From DASUBV01 sp036501025 (GTDB lineage Bacteria; Actinomycetota; Actinomycetes; Streptosporangiales; Streptosporangiaceae), in the NCBI GenBank assembly GCA_036501025.1, contig DASYBB010000065.1, positions 4,484-68,483 of the forward strand: DNA of 64,000 nt. Reading direction: 5' to 3'. Every line of letters begins with the position of its first letter. Position 1 is the first letter of the stretch. A program made the position numbers and the translations under genes. The notes beneath the pieces are model-generated. The model was given only the letters and a program-made list of their open reading frames with translations. It had not been told where the DNA came from and did no database searches. Shown in pieces: positions 9,185 through 18,097 of the stretch.

Positions 9185-9361
9185 GGCAGTGGTCCTCTGG
9201 TCCTCTCGGCGGGCGCTGCACGTTACCACCCGATCGTCCCATGCCGGGCGCTTAACGCGGCAGTGCGCGGCCGGCCGAACCGCGCGCCCGCGGGCGCACG
9301 CGGCGGTAATCAGGTCCGGCGCGCCGGACCATGTTCGCCGGGGCCGGTGCCGTGCGAACAT

Positions 9362-10285
9362 ATGACCGTGTTCTACTGGGTGGTCAAGGCCGTGCTCTGG
9401 CCCTTCCTGCGGGTCATCTTCCGGCCGTGGGCTGAGGGCACCGAGAACGTGCCCAGGGAGGGCCCGGCCGTCCTGGCCAGCAACCACCTTTCCTTCTCGG
9501 ACCATTTCTTCGCGCCGTTGCCGCTGCCGCGCAAGGTCGTGTTCCTGGCCAAGGCGGAATACTTCACCAGGAGCGGCCTCAAGGGCCTGTTCAGCAAGGC
9601 GTTCTTCAGCGGCATGGGCCAGATTCCCGTCGACCGCGCCGGCGGCGAGGCCAGCGAGCGGGCGCTGCGGACCGGCCTGCGCGTGCTGGCGGCCGGCGAG
9701 CTGCTCGGCATCTACCCCGAGGGCACCAGGACGCCCGACGGCCGGCTCTACCGGGGCAAGACCGGCGTGGCCCGGCTGGCGCTGGAGAGCCGCGCCCCGG
9801 TGATCCCGACCGCCATGATCGGCGGCTTCGAGTTCCAGCCGCCGGGCAAGATCGCGCCGCGGCTGCGCATCCGGCCCGGCGTGCGGTTCGGCCAGCCGCT
9901 GGACTTCTCGCGCTACTACGGCCTGGAGGACGACCACGTCGTGCTGCGGGCCGTGACCGACGAGATCATGTACGAGCTCATGAAGCTGTCCGGCCAGGAG
10001 TACGTCGACCAGTACGCGCAGCGCGGCAAGTCCCACCACATCCGCAAAAGCCACGCCGCCGGCCCGGCTGCCCCGGCCGCCCCCGCGCCGCCGTCGTCCC
10101 CGGCCGCGAACGGCGCCCTGCCGCTGTCCGTGACCGACGCCCGGGGCGCCCCGTCCGACGCCCGGCCCGCCCCATCCGGCCCGGACGCCCCGCCGACCCC
10201 AGGCGCCCCGCCCGCTCCGGACGCCAACGGCACGGATACCCCCGCTGAGCCCGCCCCGACCGATCCAACCCGACGGCCGTCATGA
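9362..10285 (+). CDS. 1-acyl-sn-glycerol-3-phosphate acyltransferase (PlsC family)
   Basis: Membrane-associated acyltransferase that would make phosphatidic acid from lysophosphatidate. Motifs in order: NHLSFSD (NHX4D catalytic pair), the GMGQIPVDR region, YPEGTRTPDG (substrate motif III) and the VIPTAMIGG strand (motif IV). The first 25 residues are hydrophobic (FYWVVKAVLWPFLRVIF). After about residue 230 the protein changes to a Pro/Ala/Gly-rich tail of 75 residues that is probably disordered. Start ATG 9362 fits the family N-terminus. Its stop codon lies inside a long hairpin. Confidence 0.9.
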   Translation: MTVFYWVVKAVLWPFLRVIFRPWAEGTENVPREGPAVLASNHLSFSDHFFAPLPLPRKVVFLAKAEYFTRSGLKGLFSKAFFSGMGQIPVDRAGGEASERALRTGLRVLAAGELLGIYPEGTRTPDGRLYRGKTGVARLALESRAPVIPTAMIGGFEFQPPGKIAPRLRIRPGVRFGQPLDFSRYYGLEDDHVVLRAVTDEIMYELMKLSGQEYVDQYAQRGKSHHIRKSHAAGPAAPAAPAPPSSPAANGALPLSVTDARGAPSDARPAPSGPDAPPTPGAPPAPDANGTDTPAEPAPTDPTRRPS

Positions 10286-10336
10286 TCATGGGAGGATTGC
10301 TCACCGCAGAAGGTGAGTAGCCTTCCCACGATCATG
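10281..10336. terminator. Long imperfect hairpin overlapping the acyltransferase stop
   Basis: Left arm 10281-10305 and right arm 10312-10336 pair over 25 positions around a 6-nt loop (GCAGAA). As RNA on the plus strand only two A-C mismatches remain, the other differences being G-U pairs. The arm starts two bases before the upstream stop codon. It is longer than a usual terminator and lacks a T-run, so other roles are possible. Confidence 0.5.
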
Positions 10337-10484
10337 CGGAACCGGCTGGCTGTCCGCCGCGGGGCCGCGTCAGGAGGAGTCCGGTGGGACCAATGGGGTT
10401 CAGGCGACGTGAGCCATCTATGAGGTCATCCGGCCGCCGCCCGCCGGAGCCGGCGCTGCCGGCGGCCGGTGCCAGGCTGGGCTC

Positions 10485-11450
10485 ATGGTGACCCGGGACC
10501 GGAGCGGCCGGCCCGCGCCGGAGCGGCTCGCGGCCAGCCAGTACGGCGTGATTACCCGGGCCGAGGCCGGCCAGTGCGGGCTGACGCCCCGGATGGTCGA
10601 GCACCGGATCCGGCCCGGCGGGCCGTGGCAGCGCCTGCTGCCCGGCGTCTACCTGACCCAGACCGGGGAGCCGGGCCGTGAGCAGCTGCTCATGGCCGCC
10701 CTGTGCCATGCGGGCGAGGGCTCCATGGTCACCGGGCTGGCGGCACTGCGCCGGCACGGCGTCAGCGTGCCCGAGACCGAGGTGGTGGACGTCCTCGTGC
10801 CGCACGCGCGGCGCCGGTCGAGCCGCGAGTTCGTGGTGGTGCACCGGACGACCCGGATGCCGGCGACGCCCTGGGCGGACGGCCCTATCACGTACGCGCC
10901 GCCGGCCCGGGCGGTCGCCGACGCCGTGCCGACAATGAGCCGGCTCGACGACGTCCGCGCCGTCGCGGCCGGAACCGTCCAGAGGGGACTGTGCACCGTT
11001 GCCGACCTGGCCGCCGAGCTGGCGCTGGGACCGCGCCGGGACGCCGGGCGGCTGCGGGGGGTGCTGGCCGAGGTGGCGGACGGGATCCGGTCGCCGGCCG
11101 AGGCCGACTTACGGAGCCTGATCCGGCGCGGCGGCTTACCGGCACCGCTGTTCAATGCGCGGCTGCACCGGGGCCAGCAGCTGCTGGCCGTGCCGGACGC
11201 GTGGTGGCCGGCCCGCTCCGCCCGGCGAGCTGATCCGCCGGTCGCGGCCCGCGCCGGTCCGCTCCAGCGCGCGGGACCTGCTACCGTGCGATCGGCCGGC
11301 CCGCTGGAGTGCCGGCCAGCCCCCTCCCGCGCCGCCGCGGGCCGCGCGATGCCGCGCGCCGGCCCGACGTTCACCGCGCGGTCGCTGCGGGGCACTAGTC
11401 TGTCGGGCGAGCAAGCGCAACAGGGAGAGTCATGCGAGTTGGGGTCCTGA
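10485..11450 (+). pseudogene. AbiEi-type antitoxin-domain protein, apparently truncated
   Basis: The first 240 codons look like the common actinobacterial proteins with an AbiEi antitoxin winged-helix N-terminus: YGVITRAEAGQCGLTPRMVE, a GGPWQRLLPGVYL strand, TGLAALRRHG and SPAEADLRSLIRRGGLP, up to VPDAWWP. In relatives a DUF559-like nuclease-fold domain follows. Here the sequence turns into unrelated Ala/Arg/Pro-rich residues at about base 11215, and the frame runs on through the pfkA start. I see no continuation in other frames, so a deletion is likelier than a single frameshift. No AbiEii-type toxin gene is adjacent. Confidence 0.6.
11396..11401 (+). promoter_or_regulatory. -10 box of the pfkA promoter
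   Basis: TAGTCT lies 30 nt before the pfkA start and 20 nt before its ribosome site GGGAGAG. No good -35 is visible at 17 bp. Confidence 0.35.
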
Positions 11451-12472
11451 CCGGCGGCGGAGACTGCCCCGGCCTGAATGCGGTGATCCGCGCTGTCGTG
11501 CGGACGGGAGCGGCTGAGCACGGCTTCGAGTTCATCGGGTTCCGTGACGGCTGGCGGGGTCCCCTCGAGGGCGACACCATGGTCCTCGACGTCCAGGCCG
11601 TCCGCGGCATCCTGCCGCTCGGCGGCACGATCCTCGGCTCGTCGCGGACGAACCCGCTCGGCGAGGCGGCCTCGGCGGGCGGCCAGTCCGGCCTGGACCG
11701 GATCAAGGAGAACATGGCCAGCCTCGGGGTCGACGCCCTCGTGGTGATCGGCGGCGAGGACACCCTGGGCGTGGCCAGCAGGCTGTACGCCGCCGGCGTC
11801 AACGTCGTGGGCGTGCCCAAGACCATTGACAACGACCTCGGCGCCACCGACTACACGTTCGGCTTCGACACGGCGGTCAACATCGCCATGGAGGCGATCG
11901 ACCGGCTGCACACCACGGCCGAGAGCCATCACCGGGCGCTCATCGTCGAGGTGATGGGCCGCAGCGCCGGCTGGATCGCGCTGCACGCCGGCATCGCCGG
12001 CGGCGCCAACGTGATCCTCATCCCGGAGAAGCCGTTCGACATCGAGCAGGTCTGCGCGTACGTCGAGCACCGGTTCCAGACCCGGTACGCCCCGATCGTG
12101 GTGGTGGCCGAGGGCGCGCACCCGAAGAGCTCGGACGAGATCGCCGACGCGAAGGTCGACGCGTTCGGCCACGCCCGGCTCGGGGGCGTGGGCCAGATGC
12201 TGGCCGACGAGATCGAGCAGCGGACCGGCAAGGAGGCCCGCTGCACCGTGCTCGGTCACATCCAGCGCGGCGGCACCCCGACCGCGTTCGACCGGGTGCT
12301 GGCCACGCGCTTCGGCGTGCACGCGATCCGCGCCGTCGCCGACGGCGCCTTCGGCGTGATGGTCGCGCTGCGCGGGACCAGCATCGACCGGGTGCCGCTG
12401 GCCCAGGCGACAAGCCAGCTCAAGCTCGTCCCCGAGGACCGCTACGCCGAGGCCGAGGTCTTCTTCGGCTGA
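11432..12472 (+). CDS. pfkA: 6-phosphofructokinase with pyrophosphate-type active-site residues
   Basis: Phosphorylates fructose 6-phosphate to the 1,6-bisphosphate in glycolysis. Seen: N-terminal GGGDCPGLNAVIR, PKTIDND with the catalytic Asp, EVMGRSAGW, and HIQRGGTPTAFDR near the C-terminus; 346 aa is normal. In Escherichia coli numbering, the phosphoryl donor is decided largely by residues 104 and 124: ATP enzymes have Gly at 104, and PPi enzymes have Asp at 104 with Lys at 124. Here the loop reads GGEDT with Asp110, and Lys130 sits in PKTIDND, the combination known from the PPi-dependent enzyme of Amycolatopsis methanolica. I therefore expect PPi as donor. ATG with GGGAGAG upstream. Confidence 0.92.
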   Translation: MRVGVLTGGGDCPGLNAVIRAVVRTGAAEHGFEFIGFRDGWRGPLEGDTMVLDVQAVRGILPLGGTILGSSRTNPLGEAASAGGQSGLDRIKENMASLGVDALVVIGGEDTLGVASRLYAAGVNVVGVPKTIDNDLGATDYTFGFDTAVNIAMEAIDRLHTTAESHHRALIVEVMGRSAGWIALHAGIAGGANVILIPEKPFDIEQVCAYVEHRFQTRYAPIVVVAEGAHPKSSDEIADAKVDAFGHARLGGVGQMLADEIEQRTGKEARCTVLGHIQRGGTPTAFDRVLATRFGVHAIRAVADGAFGVMVALRGTSIDRVPLAQATSQLKLVPEDRYAEAEVFFG

Positions 12473-12523
12473 CCGCAGGCCGGCTGACCGGAGGCCGGCT
12501 GACCGGCGCGCGGGCAGCCGCCG

Positions 12524-13237
12524 TCAGCAGGCCCGGTCGGCCGCGGCATACCCCGCGGGCGGGTTCGCGATGACGTACCGCCCGTCCCGGCGGGCCAGGT
12601 AGATCGTGATCCGCCAGCGCACACAGGCGGCATGCGCCGGGCTGGCCGCGGCCGCCTGCCTGCTGGTGAAGGTCACGGCCGCGGCGACCTCGCCCCGCCC
12701 CGCGGCCGTGATCCCGCGGAGCGTCTCCGCCGAGTCGCGGGTCGTCCCGTACCCGGCGGCGAACGCGGCCGCCGACAGCGACCGCTCGCTGCCCGGCCCG
12801 AACAGCCGCAGGTAGCCGCGGTAGTCATGCCGGTTGACGACGCCGAAGTACCGGGTCAGGAACGCCGCCACGGCCGCCGCCGCGGGCCGCCCGCGCACCC
12901 CGGCGGACATCGCCACCCGGGGACGGCCCGCCGCCGTCCGGCGCATGCTCCCCGCGGGCGAGCGCGCCGGCGAGCGCGCGCCCGGCCCGGCCGTCGTGAC
13001 CGGCAGCCGCGCCGCGGCCGCCGCCGGCCGCGCGGCGCCGCCCGGGCCGGCACCCCGGTCGGCGACCGCGAGCACCACGCCCCACGCGGTCGCCGCCGCC
13101 AGCACGAGCGCCGCGGTCACCAGCACCAGCTGCCGGCCGTGCGGGCGCCGCCCCGGCGCTGACGTGACCGCCCGCTCGCAGGCCGGGCACCGACCCGCCC
13201 CGGCCGGTGCCGTGCGCCCGCACCGCGTGCATGCCAT
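12524..13237 (-). CDS. Uncharacterised membrane protein with N-terminal zinc ribbon
   Basis: 237 aa. The N-terminus MACTRCGRTAPAGAGRCPAC has two CxxC knuckles of a short zinc ribbon. One membrane helix follows at about residues 38-60 (LVLVTAALVLAAATAWGVVLAV), then an Ala/Arg/Pro linker. The last 100 residues (AAVAAFLTRYFGVVNRHDYR onward, with VRWRITIYLARRDGRYVIAN) look like an NTF2-like domain facing outward. GAGGAG precedes the ATG. The 52-bp gap to pfkA contains an imperfect repeat of GGCCGGCTGACCGG. Function unknown. Confidence 0.75.
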   Translation of the reverse strand: MACTRCGRTAPAGAGRCPACERAVTSAPGRRPHGRQLVLVTAALVLAAATAWGVVLAVADRGAGPGGAARPAAAAARLPVTTAGPGARSPARSPAGSMRRTAAGRPRVAMSAGVRGRPAAAAVAAFLTRYFGVVNRHDYRGYLRLFGPGSERSLSAAAFAAGYGTTRDSAETLRGITAAGRGEVAAAVTFTSRQAAAASPAHAACVRWRITIYLARRDGRYVIANPPAGYAAADRAC

Positions 13238-13370
13238 CGCCGTCTCCTCACGCCCGCCCCGCGGCCCGTCACCGTGTCGCCCCGGCCGGACCGGCGATCA
13301 CGGAGGGCGCGGCCGGCGCGGCCCCGTTTCGGATCATGGGCGGTCTGATCTGGCCAAGGCTGTAACTGTA

Positions 13371-13388
13371 AGTATCAATGCCGATACT
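13371..13388. promoter_or_regulatory. Small inverted repeat upstream of thiI
   Basis: AGTATC-N6-GATACT, a perfect 6-bp inverted repeat in a locally AT-richer patch between the divergent zinc-ribbon gene and thiI, 75 nt before the thiI start. Possible operator; nothing identifies a regulator. Confidence 0.25.
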
Positions 13389-13463
13389 CTCGGGTGTCAG
13401 GCGGTTGGCAACTCTGCCCGGCCGGACGGCGCCCGGCGGCGTCCCGGCTGGCAGACTGGTGCC

Positions 13464-14705
13464 ATGTCGGCCAGCCCTCTCGCCGCGCAGCCGGCCCCGG
13501 TGGCCAGCGCGCTGCTCCCCGAGCCGTGTGTCGTCCTGAAGCTCGGCGAGGTCGTGCTCAAGGGCGGGAACCGGCAGCGCTTCGAGCGGATGCTGCACGA
13601 GAGCATCCGCCGCGCCGTGGCCGACCTGGGCATCGCCGTGCGGATCTGGCAGCGCGACGGCGTCATCGTGCTGCGGCTGGGTGCCCCGGTGCCCGCCGGG
13701 CCGGCCGCGGCCGCGGCCGCCGACCTGGTCGCCGAGCGGATGCGGCGGGTCATGGGACTGGCCCAGGTGTGCCGGGCGGTGCGGGTGGCCAAGGAGCCGG
13801 CCGCCGCGGTGGCCGCCGCCGTCGCGCTGATGGCCGGCCGGCCGGGCAGCTTCGCGGTCCGGGCCCGGCGCCGGGACAAGCGCTTCCCGGTCACCTCGGC
13901 CCAGCTCGCGGCCGAGATCGGCGCCCAGGTCCAGCTCGCGCACGGCAACCCGGTCAACCTGCGCCACCCGGACACCACGGTGTTCGTCGAGGTGGATCAG
14001 CGCGAGGTGTTCGTCTTCACCGACGGCCAGCCCGGCCAGGGCGGGCTGCCGGTCGGGATGAGCGGCCGCGCGCTGGTCCTGCTGTCGGGCGGCATCGACT
14101 CACCGGTCGCGGCGTACCGGATGATGCGCCGCGGCCTGCGCTGCTCCTACCTGCATTTCTCCGGGCTGCCGCTGACCGGGCCGGAATCCGTCTACAAGGC
14201 CTACGGGCTGGTTCGCCAGCTGGACTGCTACCAGGGCGAGTCCCGCCTGTTCGTCGTTGCCTTCGGGCACGCGCAGCGGGTCCTGTCCCGGTCCGGCGCG
14301 GGGCGGCTGCAGATCGTGGCGCAGCGCCGGCTCATGCTCAAGACGGCCGCGGCACTGGCCCGGCGGCTGCGCGCGGCCGCGCTGGTCACCGGCGACTGCC
14401 TGGGCCAGGTGAGCAGCCAGACGCTGACCAACATCACCGCGCTGGACGACGCCGTCGCGCTGCCGATCCTGCGGCCGCTGATCGGCCTGGACAAGAACGA
14501 GATCATCGCGGCGGCGCGCGGGATCGGCACGCTGGCCATCTCCGAACTGCCCGACGAGGACTGCTGCTCGCTGCTGCTGCCCCCGCGGGCCGAGACCAAG
14601 GCGCGCATCGGGGACCTGCGCCGGATCGAGGCCCGGGTGGACGCGGACGACCTGGCCGAGGAACTGGCCGCGGCGGCGCAGGAGTACAGCGCGGGCCGGC
14701 TCTGA
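13464..14705 (+). CDS. thiI: tRNA 4-thiouridine synthetase / thiamine sulfur carrier protein ThiI
   Basis: Adenylates U8 of tRNA and, in some bacteria, takes part in sulfur transfer for the thiazole of thiamine. Domains in order: ferredoxin-like N-terminus with KLGEVVLKGGNRQRFE, THUMP domain (about residues 70-175), and a PP-loop ATPase starting at VLLSGGIDSPVAAYRMM. DEDCCSLLLPP near the end is the usual ThiI C-terminal motif. There is no rhodanese domain, so sulfur must come from another carrier. About 413 aa. Thiamine genes thiOSG and thiE lie 7-12 kb downstream but not in one operon. Confidence 0.9.
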   Translation: MSASPLAAQPAPVASALLPEPCVVLKLGEVVLKGGNRQRFERMLHESIRRAVADLGIAVRIWQRDGVIVLRLGAPVPAGPAAAAAADLVAERMRRVMGLAQVCRAVRVAKEPAAAVAAAVALMAGRPGSFAVRARRRDKRFPVTSAQLAAEIGAQVQLAHGNPVNLRHPDTTVFVEVDQREVFVFTDGQPGQGGLPVGMSGRALVLLSGGIDSPVAAYRMMRRGLRCSYLHFSGLPLTGPESVYKAYGLVRQLDCYQGESRLFVVAFGHAQRVLSRSGAGRLQIVAQRRLMLKTAAALARRLRAAALVTGDCLGQVSSQTLTNITALDDAVALPILRPLIGLDKNEIIAAARGIGTLAISELPDEDCCSLLLPPRAETKARIGDLRRIEARVDADDLAEELAAAAQEYSAGRL

Positions 14706-14721
14706 CCTCCGCTCAGCCTGA

Positions 14722-15944
14722 CTAGCCGAAACGGATGGCGTACCGCCCGCGCCCCGCCCGGCGCCCGGCTCGCCGGGGCCGGACCAGATGGCCGCGTCCC
14801 CGCCGGCCTGGGTCAGGAACCCGCCGCTGAGCCAGACCGGCGCGGGTCCCGGCCCGGGACCGAGCCCGGCCGCCACGTCGCTGATGCCGCTGGCCAGCCC
14901 GTCGTGCACGGGCGTCCAGGACAGCGCGCCGGCCGGGGACAGGTGGCCGACCAGAGAGCCGCCGGCCCCGGCCCCGGCGTCGTTGGCCGTGATCCACAGG
15001 CCGCCCGCGCCGTCCGCCGCGAGCCGCGCGGTGTCGGCCCGCCCCCGCGTCGCGGTCCGCGTCCACCGGCCGCCGGTGAAGTGGACGATGACGAGCGGGC
15101 CCTCGCCGCCCTGGGCCAGCCGCCGGTTCCCGGCCGCCCACACGCCGCCGCCCGGCACGGCCAGCACCGCGTCCAGGGTCAGCCCGGCGAGCGCGGGGCT
15201 GCCCGCGCCGGCCCGCCGCCAGGCGCGGCCGTCGTAGTGCTCGATGAAGCTGCCCTGCCGGGTCGCGGCCACGGCCCAGATGTCCGCGGGCGTCACCGCG
15301 CTGGCCCGGTAGATCTCCTGGGCCAGCCCGGCGGGCTGGATCCAGGTGCGGCCGTCGAAGTGCCAGGTGCCGAGGCCCGGCATCCCGTCCGCCGTGGTGC
15401 CGAAGGCCCAGACGTCGGCCGGGCTGAGGACGGTCACGCCGCTCAGCACCGCGTGGCGGTGCCACCGCTTGGCCACCAGCCAGCGGCTGCCGTCCCAGTG
15501 CACGACGTAGCCGCCGCCGTAGCTCACGGCCCAGATGTCGGCCGCCGACGACGCGCTCGCGTCGCCGATGAAGTCGGCCAGCCCGGCCGGGAGCGGCCAG
15601 GACCGCCAGGTCCGGCCGTTCCACCGCAGGGCGACCGGCGCCCCGCCGCCGCCCGGGTTCGTGCCCCCGAACGCCCACGCGTCGGCGCGGCTCAGCCCGA
15701 GGACGGCGGAGAACCCGGAGGCATCGGCGGGCGCACCGTAGTGCCGGGTCACGGTCGCGCGCCAGCCGGGCGGGCCGCCCGCCCGGGCGATGGCCGCGGC
15801 GGCCGGCGCCGGCCAGCCGGCGGCCGCGGCGGTCAGGAGCGCGAGCAGCAGCGTGAGCAGGGCCGCGGCGCGGGCGCCGCCGCTGCTCGGCATGCTGACA
15901 TTCACCCCGTTCCGCCCCTGGCCCACGGTCGCGGGGGGACGCAT
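14722..15944 (-). CDS. Secreted beta-propeller-like protein, probably frameshifted near its 3' end
   Basis: N-terminal signal peptide (RAAALLTLLLALLTAAAAGW with Ala-rich cleavage region), then five to six repeats of about 45 residues with the pattern S-A-D-(I/V/A)-W-A-(V/F) and a strand ending in W-x-G-R-x-W, for example SSAADIWAVSYGGGYVVHWDG and LSPADVWAFGTTADG. Such repeats usually form a propeller or sialidase-like fold. The reading frame does not stop near the end of the fold: it continues to 14100, antisense to thiI. A stop exists at 14722 in another frame, exactly where thiI ends, so an indel around 14750 is likely. Start is ATG 15944 or ATG 15893. Function unknown. Confidence 0.65.
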
Positions 15945-16055
15945 AAGCGAAAGGCTAGGGCTCGCGCGGCCGCGCGGCACTGAAACGCCGCGACCTGCCG
16001 GGACGGCCCGGGGCCGGGGCGCCGGTGTGCCAAGCTTGGGCCCGGAGGTGCTCAC

Positions 16056-16928
16056 GTGCGCATCGGACTGCAGATTCCTGATTTCACCCGCGCGGCGGGG
16101 GCCGCGACGCTCGGCGCCGACCTGGCCACGGTGGCCCGGACGGCGGACGACGCGGGCTTCGCCTACATCGCGCTGATGGACCACTTCTTTCAGATCGGCT
16201 CGGTCGGCCCGCCCGGCAACGACATGCTGGAGGCCTACACCGCCCTGGGCTACCTGGCCGCGTGCACGTCGCGGGCCAGCCTGCTGACCCTCGTCACCGG
16301 GGTCGTGTACCGCGAGCCCGGCGTCCTGGCCAAGATGGTGACCACGCTCGACGTGCTGTCGGGCGGCCGGGCCTGGCTCGGCATCGGCGCGGCCTGGAAC
16401 GAGGAGGAGTCGCGCGGCCTGGGCATTCCGTTCCCGCCGGTGGCCGAGCGGTTCGAGCGGCTGGAGGAGGCGCTCCAGATCTGCCTGCAGATGTGGCGCG
16501 ATGACGAGGCGCCCTTCCGCGGCCGGCACTACCAGCTGGACCGGCCGCTGGGGCACCCGCTGCCGCTGTCGCGGCCGCACCCGCCGGTCATGATCGGCGG
16601 CGGGGGCGAGCGCAAGACCCTGCGCCTCGTGGCCCGGTACGCCCAGGCCTGCAACCTGTTCCCCGGCCCGGACCTGGCCCGCAAGCTGGACGTGCTGCGG
16701 GCGCACTGCGAGGCCGAGGGGCGGGACTACGACGAGATCGAGAAGTCCTGCTACTTCCGGTACGACGTCGGCGCGCACGGCGAGCAGGCGGGCCAGGTCG
16801 TCGACCAGCTCGGCCGCCTGGCCGAGCTGGGCTTCGGCACGGCCATCGGCCAGGTCGTCAACGTGTGGGACGTCACCCCGCTGGAGGTCATCGGCAGCGA
16901 GGTCATCCCGCAGGTCGCCGCCCTCTAG
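16056..16928 (+). CDS. LLM-class F420-dependent oxidoreductase
   Basis: 290-aa luciferase-like TIM-barrel enzyme expected to use coenzyme F420 (or FMN). Typical segments: MRIGLQIPDF, LATVARTADDAGFAYIALMDH, TLVTGVVYREPGVLAKMVTTLDVLSGGR with GIGAAWNEEE, PFPPVAERFERLEEAL, and MIGGGGERKTLRLVARYA. The family split at the cofactor site is consistent with F420. GTG at 16056 is preceded by GGAGG. Substrate not predictable. It is convergent with the DAHP synthase gene, 32 bp apart. Confidence 0.88.
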   Translation: MRIGLQIPDFTRAAGAATLGADLATVARTADDAGFAYIALMDHFFQIGSVGPPGNDMLEAYTALGYLAACTSRASLLTLVTGVVYREPGVLAKMVTTLDVLSGGRAWLGIGAAWNEEESRGLGIPFPPVAERFERLEEALQICLQMWRDDEAPFRGRHYQLDRPLGHPLPLSRPHPPVMIGGGGERKTLRLVARYAQACNLFPGPDLARKLDVLRAHCEAEGRDYDEIEKSCYFRYDVGAHGEQAGQVVDQLGRLAELGFGTAIGQVVNVWDVTPLEVIGSEVIPQVAAL

Positions 16929-16960
16929 GCGGCGACCCGCGGGACCTGGTCAGGCCGGGC

Positions 16961-18022
16961 TCAGCCGACGGGCGCGGGCGCCGGGGAGGGCCGGGCCGGG
17001 GTCAGCGCCTTGCCGACCAGCTGCGGCAGCGTGGCCGCCGCCTCCGCCAGCTCGCGGATGTCGTCCCCGGTCAGCGCCTGGTCGCCGTCGCACATGGCGG
17101 CGGCCGGGTGCGGGTGGACGTCCACGATGATGCCGTCGGCGCCGACCGCGATGGCCGCCCGGGACAGCGGCAGCACCAGGTCGCGGCGGCCGCCGGAGTG
17201 CGACGGGTCGATGATGACCGGCAGGTGCGACAGCCGCTGCGCGACGGGCACGGCGCTGATGTCCAGGGTGTTGCGGGTGGCGGTCTCGAACGTCCGGATG
17301 CCCCGCTCGCAGAGCACGATGTCGAGGTTCCCGCGCTGGGCGATGTACTCGGCGGCCATCAGCCACTCCTCGATGGTCGCGTTCATGCCGCGCTTGAGCA
17401 GGACCGGCTTGCGGGCCGAGCCGACCGCCTGGAGCAGCGCGAAATTCTGCATGCTGCGGGTGCCGACCTGGAGCATGTCGGCGTAGGACGCCACCAGGTC
17501 CACCGACGCCGGGTCGATGACCTCGGTGACGATGGGCAGGCCCGTCTCGGCGCGCACGTCGGCCAGGATCCGCAGCCCGGCCTCGCCGAGGCCCTGGAAG
17601 GCGTACGGCGAGGTGCGGGGCTTGAACGCGCCGCCGCGCAGCAGCGAGGCCCCGGCCGCCTGCGCCATCCGCGCGGCCTCGAGGGTCTGCTCCGCGTTCT
17701 CCACCGTGCACGGCCCGGCGATCACGGTGAAGGTGTCCGGGCCGATGGCCACCCCGTTCTCGCCGCCCACCGTGATCACGGCCCGGCTCGGGTGATGCTC
17801 GCGGCTGACCAGCTTGTAGGGCGCCGAGATCCGCATGACGTCGGCCACCCCGGCGTAGCTGCGCAGGTTGAGCGCGCCGAACTGCTCGATGTCCCCCACC
17901 AGGCCGATGATCGTGCGGGACACCCCGCTGCTGACGAAGGCCTCGCCGCCGGCCGCCTGCACGAGCTGCACGACGGCGTCCACGTCCGCCTGAGTGGCCT
18001 CCGGGGCCATCACCACCACCAT
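16961..18022 (-). CDS. aroF: 3-deoxy-7-phosphoheptulonate synthase (DAHP synthase, type I-beta)
   Basis: First step of the shikimate pathway: phosphoenolpyruvate plus erythrose 4-phosphate to DAHP. An N-terminal ferredoxin-like/ACT-related domain of about 75 residues (MVVVMAPEATQADVDAVVQ) precedes the TIM barrel with GPCTVEN, LRGGAFKPRTSPYAFQG, KPVLLKRGM, IDPSHSGGRRDLV and DVHPHP. I chose ATG 18022 because AGGAGG lies 8 nt before it; an earlier in-frame start at 18052 falls inside the upstream terminator stem. The upstream leader encodes an aromatic-rich peptide followed by a terminator, so expression is probably attenuated by aromatic amino-acid supply. Confidence 0.95.
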   Translation of the reverse strand: MVVVMAPEATQADVDAVVQLVQAAGGEAFVSSGVSRTIIGLVGDIEQFGALNLRSYAGVADVMRISAPYKLVSREHHPSRAVITVGGENGVAIGPDTFTVIAGPCTVENAEQTLEAARMAQAAGASLLRGGAFKPRTSPYAFQGLGEAGLRILADVRAETGLPIVTEVIDPASVDLVASYADMLQVGTRSMQNFALLQAVGSARKPVLLKRGMNATIEEWLMAAEYIAQRGNLDIVLCERGIRTFETATRNTLDISAVPVAQRLSHLPVIIDPSHSGGRRDLVLPLSRAAIAVGADGIIVDVHPHPAAAMCDGDQALTGDDIRELAEAAATLPQLVGKALTPARPSPAPAPVG

Positions 18023-18051
18023 TGCTGCATCCTCCTGGCTCCAGAATGACA

Positions 18052-18084
18052 AAGAGCCCCGGGCCGATTCGGCCCGGGGCTCTT
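18052..18084 (-). terminator. Attenuator terminator in the aroF leader
   Basis: A perfect 15-bp stem with a 3-nt loop (arms 18052-18066 and 18070-18084). On the minus strand it ends in GGCTCTTTGTCATT, a moderately U-rich tail. It lies between the leader-peptide stop (18098) and the aroF ribosome site, the standard position for an attenuator. Confidence 0.85.
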
Positions 18085-18097
18085 CACGTCGCTTGCG

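Noticed and set aside
10485..11450. A type IV toxin-antitoxin system (AbiEi/AbiEii)
   Set aside because: Only the antitoxin-like domain is present and no nucleotidyltransferase toxin gene is adjacent.
12473..12523. Short repeats GGCCGGCTGACCGG after pfkA as a possible attachment or iteron site
   Set aside because: Only two to three imperfect copies with no integrase or replication gene nearby.
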